A DNA stretch of 64,000 nucleotides from CAVVSQ01 sp963848825 (GTDB lineage: Bacteria > Planctomycetota > Planctomycetia > Gemmatales > Gemmataceae): contig CAWKFA010000015.1 of assembly GCA_963848825.1 (NCBI GenBank), forward strand, positions 1-64,000. Direction: 5' to 3'. Position numbers and translations under genes: made by a program. The notes beneath the pieces are model-generated. The model made no database searches. It saw nothing but the letters and a program-made list of their open reading frames with translations, and was not told the DNA's origin. Below are positions 41,246-49,535 of the stretch, piece after piece; position 1 is the stretch's first letter; each line of letters opens with the position of its first letter.

Positions 41246-41692
41246 ATGGCGAAGAGTTTGAGCATTTTTGATTTGATCCAGCGTTTGACGGAAAGCCTTC
41301 CCCTGGACCCGGCCAAGGTCAGTGAAATCCTGGGCACGCCGCTCGACCGCAACCCCGCCGGGGATACGCCGGTCTTGATGTCGCACACCCAGGCCGCCGG
41401 TATTAAGGACAGCCCTTATAAAGAAGTGGACCTGCGCGTACCCGATCCCCTCTTCGGCAGCGGTGCTGGCATCCTCGGAGTCACCCTCCAGAGTGACGGC
41501 GATATTGATTCCAAGGCGGTCCAGGAGCATTTCGGCTACGATTACCAGCGGTCCGTGCCATCGCCGCGCTATCCGCCGGAAATCCCGGTCTATTACACCT
41601 ACGAACAGCCCTGGGGCAGGCTGTCCCTTGGGGTCTCGAACAACGAAGCCGCCAAGCTTGTGTCATTCGTCATGGAGCCGACGAAGGTCTGA
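41246..41692 (+). CDS. Hypothetical protein, candidate immunity protein
   Basis: 149 residues, intact, no signal peptide or membrane helix. Start MAKSLSIFDLIQRLTESLPL with GGAG 9 bases upstream. The beginning is helical (DPAKVSEILGTPLD), the rest beta-rich (YKEVDLRVPDPLFGSGAGIL, VTLQSDGDID, YYTYEQPWGRLSLGVSNNEA). Size and alpha-then-beta pattern resemble small immunity proteins found behind effector genes. I recognise no family by name. It follows the Ig-zincin gene by 158 bp with the REPIN between them, and is followed by DoxX after 32 bp. Confidence 0.5.
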   Translation: MAKSLSIFDLIQRLTESLPLDPAKVSEILGTPLDRNPAGDTPVLMSHTQAAGIKDSPYKEVDLRVPDPLFGSGAGILGVTLQSDGDIDSKAVQEHFGYDYQRSVPSPRYPPEIPVYYTYEQPWGRLSLGVSNNEAAKLVSFVMEPTKV

Positions 41693-41724
41693 TCGAGCCT
41701 TCTTACCGACAGGAGGCAACCAAC

Positions 41725-42165
41725 ATGGCATCGCTTCAGAAACTCCTTGCAACCAACGCCCCCGCCGCCGTCATCCTGATCCGTCTCATCGTCGGGGCCG
41801 TATTCCTCTCGGAAGGAATTCAGAAGTTCATTTTCCCAGAAGCTCTGGGCATCGGTCGCTTCACGTCCATCGGCATACCGGCCCCCGAATTCACGGCCCC
41901 GTTCGTCGGCATCTGTGAGATCGTTTGCGGTGTGTTGTTCCTGTTAGGCTTGCTTACCCGTTTTGCCGCCATCTCGATGATAATCAACATGCTTGTGGCG
42001 ATCTGGACCACGAAGGTACCGATGCTGCGTAGCGATGGTTTTTGGAAAATGGCCCACGAGGCACGCACCGATTGGGCCATGATTCTTGGGTCTATTTTTC
42101 TGCTGATCGTGGGGGCGGGAAAATGGTCGGTGGATGCTTGGATCGCTCGAAGGGATCGGGGCTGA
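41725..42165 (+). CDS. DoxX family membrane protein
   Basis: 147 residues with four membrane helices (AAVILIRLIVGAVFLSEGIQ, FVGICEIVCGVLFLLGLLT, AAISMIINMLVAIW, WAMILGSIFLLIVGAG). The conserved SEGIQKF and the helix-2 glutamate GICEIVCG are DoxX features. Family members sit in the inner membrane; roles in thiosulfate/quinone or redox stress are known only for some. GGAGG lies 10 bases before the ATG. Probably co-transcribed with the preceding gene. Confidence 0.9.
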   Translation: MASLQKLLATNAPAAVILIRLIVGAVFLSEGIQKFIFPEALGIGRFTSIGIPAPEFTAPFVGICEIVCGVLFLLGLLTRFAAISMIINMLVAIWTTKVPMLRSDGFWKMAHEARTDWAMILGSIFLLIVGAGKWSVDAWIARRDRG

Positions 42166-42191
42166 GCGGTTTGGGGAGTAAGGCTACCGGC

Positions 42192-42334
42192 TCCGGCGGC
42201 CCAGAAAAGATGGCACCGACTCCATGGCTCGGAGCAGATGACGCTTCTTCTCCAGGGCAGGGTTTTCGTGGATGGAGTGTTGCAGGACGCCGCTTAATTC
42301 GAATTCCTCAGAACACAAGATTTGACAATAGCTC
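42192..42334 (+). mobile_element. Truncated IS256-family relic (3' end only)
   Basis: The plus strand encodes the last 34 residues of an IS256 transposase (AQKRWHRLHGSEQMTLLLQG...VLQDAA, stop at 42295-42297) followed by the element's end repeat (GAACACAAGATTTGACAATA). It is about 90% identical to the same end of the complete element at 21417-22860. The rest of the element is missing; the break is at about 42192. Confidence 0.85.
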
Positions 42335-42468
42335 GGAGGCCTTGGCTCTAGCTCTAATGGTCGCCTTCACCAGCATATCAAACGAATCTGAGCGGACAAA
42401 GATTGCCGAGAATCCGGCGAATGCGACCAACACTTGCCTTCTCGCCGGGGAGAGGCTACGTTCGCTGT
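42335..42468. other. Upstream region of the second sigma/kinase pair
   Basis: About 130 bp between the IS256 relic and the sigma gene. It presumably holds the sigma promoter. GGGGAGAGG lies 20 bases ahead of the ATG. Nothing else seen. Confidence 0.4.
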
Positions 42469-43044
42469 ATGAGCGAGGTCACGCAAATCCTGAATGCCAT
42501 CGAGCAAGGCGACCTCCATGCGGCCGAGCAACTCTTGCCGCTTCTGTATGACGAGCTACGCCAACTCGCCGCTCAAAAGCTCGCCAAGGAGAAGCCGGGC
42601 CAGACCTTGGAGGCGACCGCGCTGGTGCACGAAGCCTATCTTCGCCTGGTGGCGGCGGGCGATGAGGCAACTCACAAAAACCGCTATTGGGACAGTCGTG
42701 GTCACTTCTTCGCGGCTGCCGCCGAGGCCATGCGGCGTATCCTCATTGACAATGCGCGACGCAAACAGGCCGACAAGCATGGCTCCGGGTTCGTGCGTGT
42801 GCAGTTGCACGCTGCCGACTGGATCACCTGCGAGCAGCCGGACAGGTTGTTGCAATTGAGTGATGCCCTCGACAAGCTCGCAGGCGAAGATGCGCTGGCG
42901 GCGGCCCTCGTCAAGCTCCGGCTGTTCACGGGGTTGTCCGTCGAGGACGCAGCGGAAGCGCTTGGAGTCGTGCGCACAACTGCTTTTCGCCGATGGACTT
43001 ACGCCAGGGCCTGGCTGTGCGCCGAGCTTGGGGACGGCGCCTGA
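42469..43044 (+). CDS. ECF sigma factor, TIGR02999 family (kinase-linked)
   Basis: 192 residues from ATG 42469 (MSEVTQILNAIEQGDLHAAE), whose first 16 residues are nearly identical to the sigma factor at 31771-32346. Region 2: LLYDELRQLAAQKLAKEKPG, TALVHEAYLRLVAAG; region 4: LVKLRLFTGLSVEDAAEALG with HTH VVRTTAFRRWTYARAWL. No anti-sigma gene; a kinase gene follows 99 bp downstream. Intact. The pair probably came from the same duplication as the pair at 28-32 kb. Confidence 0.9.
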   Translation: MSEVTQILNAIEQGDLHAAEQLLPLLYDELRQLAAQKLAKEKPGQTLEATALVHEAYLRLVAAGDEATHKNRYWDSRGHFFAAAAEAMRRILIDNARRKQADKHGSGFVRVQLHAADWITCEQPDRLLQLSDALDKLAGEDALAAALVKLRLFTGLSVEDAAEALGVVRTTAFRRWTYARAWLCAELGDGA

Positions 43045-43143
43045 GGCGGTCGGCCTGCGGATTTTTCCATTTTTTTTTGGTACTGCCAACGCTCAGATTT
43101 CGCATTGCACTATGAGCTTTCGGCAACGAAGCGGAGTTGCGCC

Positions 43144-46100
43144 ATGGCCGTCGATCCCGTCAAAGCCCGGGCAATCTTTCTTCAAGCGATTGAGGAACAT
43201 TCTCCCCAGGAGTGGTCCGCCTATCTGGAGTGCGCCTGCGCAGGGGATGTCGAGTTGAGACTGCGGGCCGAGGTATTGCTGAAGGCTCACGCGGGAGCGG
43301 ACGAGATTTTTGATCAGGGCATTGTCAACCCGCCGCTGCTCTATCTCACGGGCAACCCCTCGGGGGTGAGCGAAGGTCCGGGCACCGTGATCGGTCCCTA
43401 CAAGCTCCTGGAGCAGATCGGCGAGGGTGGCTTCGGTATCGTCTTCATGGCGGAGCAAGCGCAGCCGGTCCGCCGCAGGGTCGCGCTCAAGATCGTCAGG
43501 CCGGGGATGGACACGCAGCAAGTGATCACCCGCTTCGAGGCGGAACGGCAGGCACTGGCGCTGATGGACCATCCGAACATCGCCCGCGTTTTCGACGGCG
43601 GCGCGACCGCCCTGGGCCGGCCCTACTTCGTCATGGAGCTGGTCCGAGGAGTTCCCATCACCGAGTACTGCGACCAAAAACAGCTGCCGGTCCACGCCCG
43701 GCTGGAGCTCTTCGTTCCCGTGTGCCCGGCCGTGCAGCACGCCCACCAGAAGGGGATCATCCACCGCGACCTCAAGCCGTCCAACATCCTGGTGGCCTTG
43801 CACGACGCCGTGCCCGTGGTGAAGGTGATCGACTTCGGCATCGCCAAGGCCATCGACCAACCCTTGACCGAAAAGACGCTCTTCACGAACTTCGCGCAGA
43901 TAATCGGCACGCCCGTGTACATGAGCCCCGAGCAGGCGCAGCTGAGCGGGCTGGACATCGACATGCGCTCGGACATCTATTCGCTGGGCGTGCTGCTCTA
44001 CGAATTGCTGACGGGCACGACGCCTTTCGACAAAGACCGGCTGAAAACGGTGTCCTATGACGAGCTGCGGCGGATCATTCGCGAGGAGGAACCGGCCAGG
44101 CCCAGCCTGCGCCTGACGACTCTGGGACAGGCCGGCGACACCGTGTCCGCCAACCGCGACAGCGATTGGAAGCGGCTGCGCGGGCTGCTCCGGGGCGAAC
44201 TGGACTGGATCGTGATGAAATCGCTGGAGAAAGACCGGACCAGGCGGTACGAGACGGCCAACAGCCTGGCCCGCGACGTGCAGCGGTACCTGCGCGACGA
44301 GCCGGTGCTGGCGTGTCCGCCGTCGGCGGGCTATCGGCTGCGGAAGTTCGCGCGGCGCAACAAGGGGCCGGTGCTGGCGGTATCTCTGCTGGGTCTGGCT
44401 TTGGTGGTCGGCATCATCGGCACGACCTGGGGCATGATTCAGGCCACTGCATCCCAGGCCGTCGCCCTGAGCGAAGCGCGCCAAAAAGAGGTAGCCCTGG
44501 CAGCGGCGCAGGCATCCGAGCGGGGCTTTCCGGGAGCAGTTGCTGCTGGCGCTGGGGAACCAGGCCCGCGCCGGCCGCTTCGGCCGGCAGATGGGCCAAC
44601 GGCTGGACAGCCTGGCCGCCGTGGCCCAGGCTGCCCAGCATCCGGCCCACGCCTGCGACTGCGCGACGAGGCCATCGCCGCACTGGCGCTCAACGACGTC
44701 CGCCGCGTCTCCGGCTCGGCGCCTGCGCCAGCCCGGCGTCGGCGCGGTAGGCTACGGCGGCCAGTACCGCGTCTACGCACGCACGGATGGCCAAGGGATC
44801 ATCAGCGTCCGCAGCATTCCCGAAGACCGAGAGATCCGGCGGATTGCTTCGCGGCCACGTCCTCGGATCACGCCTGTACTTCAGCCCCGACGAGCGTTTT
44901 TTGCTCGTGCCTCGGCGAGGAGAACATGCTACGGGTCTGGCGCGTGGCGGATGGCCAGCCGGCACTCAAGGACCAGCTTTCCGGGTGCTGGGCTCATGCC
45001 TTCAGCCCGGACGGGCGGCAGCTGGCGGTCGGCCAACAAGACTGGGTCCTCTGCTTCGACCTGGCGACCGGACAGGAAGTACGGCGCTGGCGCTTGCCCG
45101 CGCCCGCACACACGATGGCGTTTCATCCGCGGAGCAGGCAACTGGCTGTCGGTTTTGAGGGCTCGAGCGTCACGTCCGTGTACGACGCGGCCACAGGAAT
45201 GCTGGTCGCCGATCTGCCGGTGGGAACGATCCATCAGCAAGTCGTCGCCTGGCACCCGGACGGCGAGCGCCTGGCCGTCGGCGGCCTTCGAACCACGCAT
45301 TCAAATCTGGAACGTGGCCGCCAAACGCAGCGTGGCGACCCTGGAGGGCCACGTGCAGGCTGTCGACGACCTTGACCTTTCACCCTGACGGCGAGCTGCT
45401 GGCCTCGCACGCCTGGGACGGCGTGTTGCTGCTGTGGCAATGCTCTTCCGGCCGGCAACTGATGCGCGTGGCCTCCGCCGTCAGTGCTCCCCATTTCAGC
45501 GCCGACGGCCGCTGGCTGGGGGTCGCCTGGAACGGCAACAGGGCCGAGCTGCTGGAAGTGACGCCAACCCGCGAATACCGCACCCTGGTCAGCAGCGCGG
45601 GTGCCGGCCGGGGCGGCTACGGCCTGGGCGACATCAGCCCGGACGGCCGCCTGCTGGCCGTGGGCATGGACGGAGGCGCCCGCATCTGGGACTTACCACG
45701 CGGCCGGGAGCTCGCCGCGCTGCCCCCGGGGACCATCTTTGTTTCCTTCGACGGCGCGGGGCCGGCCGCTGCGGCCGGCGGAGATAACCGCCCGGGTGCG
45801 CTCCTGACCAGCGGTTCGGACGGTCTGCGGCGCTGGCCGCTAACGGGCGACGACCCGGACGGCCGGCATCTTCGTTTGGGCCCGCCACAACGCCTTTCCC
45901 CGCTGAGCCGGGCTTGGTTTGCCCACGGCGCGGACGGCAGCACGCTAGGGGTCGTCACGGAAGAGAGCGGCGTCAACCAGATCGTGGACCTGGAAACGGG
46001 CGTGGTGCGGCGGAAATTGGGCGTTCATACGAATGGGGAGGTCCGGGCCCTTAGCGGCGATGGCCGGTGGGCGGCGAGCAGCGGCTGGCACTCGGACCGC

Positions 46101-46622
46101 GTCCGGCTCTGGAACGCCGGCACGGGCGCGATGGTCCACGAATGGGTCCTGGGGCAACGAACGACCGTCTAATTCACCCCCGACAGTCGCGCCCTGATCA
46201 TCGCCCGCGGCGACGAATTCAGCTTCTGGGACGTGGAGACATTGCAGCCGATTCGCCAGCTACCCCGCGACATCGCCCAATACCCCGGTTTCGTGGCGTT
46301 TTCGCCGGACGGCCGGCTCATGGCGCTGGAGATGGCCCCGGCCGAAATTCACCTGAAAGACGCGGCCACGGGAGCGACCATGGCCAAGCTCGAGGACCCG
46401 TACGGCGACCGGGCCACCTGGTAGGGCTTCACACCCGACGGCACTCAGCTCGTCGTCGTGGCCTCCTACGCCAGCGCCATCCACGTCTGGGACTTGCGCG
46501 CGATCCGCGTGCGGCTCAAGGAGATGAACCTGGACTGGGACTGGCCGGCGTTTTCGCCAGAGGCAATCGGGACGTCGGCAGCCGGGCCCATGACCATTGA
46601 AGTCGTCCCGGCGACGCGGTGA
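43144..46622 (+). CDS. Transmembrane Ser/Thr kinase with WD40 domain, degraded C-terminus (frameshifts and two in-frame stops)
   Basis: ATG at 43144 (MAVDPVKARAIFLQAIEEHS). Kinase domain nt 43396-44290: IGEGGFGIVFMAEQ, VALKIVRPG, IHRDLKPSNILVA, DFGIAKAI, GTPVYMSPEQAQ. Membrane helix about nt 44365-44425 (PVLAVSLLGLALVVGIIG). The WD40 tail then needs frame changes near 44530, 44640-44900 (more than one) and 45290. From 45372 one frame runs to the end, but contains TAA at 46170-46172 (QRTTV*FTPDSRA) and TAG at 46422-46424 (RATW*GFTPDGTQ), with clear WD40 sequence on both sides. These are substitutions, not indels, so the tail seems genuinely decayed. The kinase half looks functional. Regulates or is regulated by the sigma factor upstream, by family analogy. 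Confidence 0.7.
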
Positions 46623-46730
46623 GCGCCCCCGCTGGAGGTAAACGTGGTTACTCAGAGTTCGACCCCCGAAGTTGACACGACTCTTGCTCCGGGGCCATGA
46701 CCATTGAAGTCGTCCCGGCGACCCGGTGCG
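46586..46730 (+). repeat. Direct repeat duplicating the kinase gene's 3' end
   Basis: About 37 bases covering the kinase C-terminus (CCATGACCATTGAAGTCGTC and CCGGCGAC(G/C)CGGTG) at 46586-46623 are repeated at 46694-46730. The 70 bases between them are unrelated. Result of a short duplication; the second copy is not coding in context. Confidence 0.7.
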
Positions 46731-46791
46731 TGCCCGCGGCACAGGTCGGCGTCGTTTGCGTCCACCTTGTTCCTTTGAGGACGGCAATACC

Positions 46792-49410
46792 ATGAGCGCG
46801 ATACGTGACTTTTCGGCGAGCGCTGCATGTCGCGACTACGTGGCGGGCGGCGTCAATGGTGCCGCGAACCAGAGCTCAAAAGGGGACGGCGCCGTTCGCC
46901 AGGGTGATGCCCCGACTGGCGTCACGCAAGCCGGTCCGACGTTGCAAGCCGGAGTGCTGCCTCCCAAGGCGACGATGGCGGCAGACTCGCGGGCAGGCGT
47001 CGCGACCAGGCGCCGGTTTTGTTGGCGATCCGGATAAGTCCAACCGATATTACGATTGTCGGCGAGAAGACACTGGCGTTCACCGCAGAGGGCTTATATT
47101 CCGCGGGAGACCCCACCAATGAGACCAACGCCGTCCAATGGGAGTCTAATAACTCGTTGGTCACGATTAATGATTACACGGGAGCGGCGTTCACAATAAA
47201 TGCCACGGGGATGGCGATCATCACGGCCACGAGCAAGAAGGATCCCAAGGTCGCCGGTCAGACCTCCGTCAGGCTGACCAAGGAGAATAAGCCCAATCCA
47301 AACCGGCAACTGCGGGTAATCAAAGTCGAACCCTACAGGCACTCGATGGTCGTCGGTATGACGCAGCCATTCAAGGCGACATTCCAGTATTCGGATTTGA
47401 GCGAGGACGAGACTGAGGCGGTCGACTGGGTGTCCGCGGAGCCCGCGGCGCTCTCGATAGATGACAAGGGAGTGGCTACCGCGTTGTGCGCGGCGGATCG
47501 TGCCATTGTGATCAAGGCCACGCCCAAGCGCAAAAACGGCTGGGAAGGCTCCGCCGCCGTCACCGTGACAACGAAGCCGGAATTGTTAACGGTCGCGATC
47601 CGCCCCGCGGTTACCACCATCGTCCCCGGCGGAGGTAAAAGATTTCAACTTATGGGCCAGTTTTCCGATAATTCTGAAGCGCCCCTAGACGGCGATGTAT
47701 CCTGGAGTTCGGACACGCCCGACACCGTTTTTATTGATAACCGCGGCGAAGCTCTGGGGCGGAAAAGTGGCAAGGCGACGCTCACGGCCGTCTATAAGAC
47801 CGCCGGCTTCAGTGGTTCGGACAAGGCGTGGGTCAACGTCCCGTTTTTGGAGTCCATCACGATCACTCCGGTGTATGCCGCAGTGCTCGTCGGCGACAAG
47901 CTGCAGTTTAGCGCGATCGGTCATTATGCTGGCAACGTCAAGCTGCCCCTGGGCGATAAGGTCACCTGGAGTTGCAAACCCGAAATCCTTCGGATCGATA
48001 ACCACGGCAACTTTACCGCGCTCAAGGCTGGCAGCAATGCGATTGTCCTGGCTCAACATATTGACGAGCCATCTATCACGGGCGCGATCGGCATCACCGT
48101 GACGTCGCCGGTGTTGCAATTGTTGGAGATAGAAGCCGTCAATGCCTCGTACTTCAAGGGATCGATTGCCCCAAGCGACCGGGTGCAGTTCCGCGCTGTG
48201 GGCGTGTATTCTGGTGGCACGCGCTGCGCCGATGACTGATCGGGGGGTCGCCGAGATCCTTTGGAGTACTGATAAGCCCCAATTCCTCAAGGTTGACGAA
48301 AACGGTGTTGCCGTCGCGGTCGCCGTTGGCGATGCGACGATCACCGTCAAGCATGCCGGCGGCGCGGTGGCTCCCGCTCAGATCAAAGTCAGGGTCTCAA
48401 AGGACGATCGGCAGCGCGGCACTCCGCCCGCTGATGTTTTGAAGCCCTACGACGACGGCAAGTCCAAATATACCGAAATGCACGACAAGGTCCGCCAGCT
48501 GGATGGTGTTCCCAAGATGATTCTGGCCCTCAGCGCCATCGTCGCGGATATTTCCAAGAACGCGAAGCCGGACGCGGTTACGAAGGCCATTGACACCGAA
48601 ACCGCGCTGCAACTGTACCAGTCGGTCAACCTGCAACTCACGTCCTTCCAGGATAGCGTTGGGGAGGCTCACGAGCTAATAAGCCAAAGCAATCTTGCTC
48701 TCAAAATCCACAAGGATGATGAAAAGGTCAAAGACTTGCTTAAAAAAGGCGAAAAAGAAGAAAAAAACATCAAGTTTTTCACCGGCATATTGGCGGGCTT
48801 CATAAAAAAAGCGGTCCACCATGGCCCGGCCGGACCTATCGAAGCCGCTTTCGAGGGACTTAGTGCGTTAGTCGAGCGCTACCAACAAAGCGCTTTCATC
48901 TCCGACGCTGAGGAGCTCGATAACCAGGTACAAAAAGATAAACTAGCGTACCTCAATACTCAATACGCCAGGGCTGCCAAAAAACTACATGCGGCGAACG
49001 GCTTTCTCATGGAGGCGAAACAGCTCGTGGCAGGTGTCCAGGACAACATCCAAGATCATCTTGAAAATACGGAGAACGATTTCGACGATCACACCAAGGG
49101 CGCCTTCAAGTTTGCCGACCTGACCAGGCCGCTGACAATAGCCGACGAAATTGTCGACAAGCTCGTCCCAGAGACCCTCACCTTGGCCGCGACAGCAAGC
49201 GCCGCCATCACCAAACACCTGCAAAGCGATTCAAAGGAAAGCGTGGTCGCGCCGATCCTCCATGATATGGCGAAGGACGCCTTCCTGTGGAGGACCCAGG
49301 CGGACATCATCGGCAAGGAGACTGCCGCCAAGAGACAGAATCTGCGCGACATGCGCGCACGTGCCCTCCACGCATTGGCCAAAGTTAAACCCCCTCGCCA
49401 CAAGAAGTGA
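46792..49410 (+). CDS. Multi-Ig (Big_2-like) protein with long helical C-terminal domain (two frameshifts)
   Basis: ATG at 46792 (MSAIRDFSASAACRDYVAGG), no Sec signal. After a frame change near 47020 come four to five Big_2-like repeats with the usual LQFSAIGHYAG.., VTWSCKPEILRIDNHGNFTA, GKATLTAVY pattern (47040-48400); a frame change near 48230 joins the last repeat. From about 48440 to the end lies a 320-residue all-helical domain (TALQLYQSVNLQLTSFQDSV, KDLLKKGEKEEKNIKFF) with one strongly hydrophobic segment FFTGILAGFIKKAVHH and lysine-rich end. Such a layout (surface-type Ig repeats plus a helical module) suggests adhesion or delivery of the helical part, but no family is recognised. Convergent with the surface protein at 49536. 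Confidence 0.6.
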
Positions 49411-49470
49411 TGGTGCCGGCTTGACATCAAACAAAAGCTCACCAGCCACAACAGCACATGAAAACAAATT

Positions 49471-49503
49471 GCCTGGCGGGTAGGGATGTCCCACCCGCCA
49501 GGC
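49471..49503. terminator. Hairpin between convergent genes
   Basis: An 11-bp perfect stem GCCTGGCGGGT/ACCCGCCAGGC with an 11-base loop, between two converging genes. On the minus strand it is followed by AATTTGTTTTC, a weak U-tract, so it probably terminates the surface-protein transcript and perhaps both. Confidence 0.7.
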
Positions 49504-49535
49504 GTTGGCGTTTAAGCCGAGTCCTTGGCCATTCT

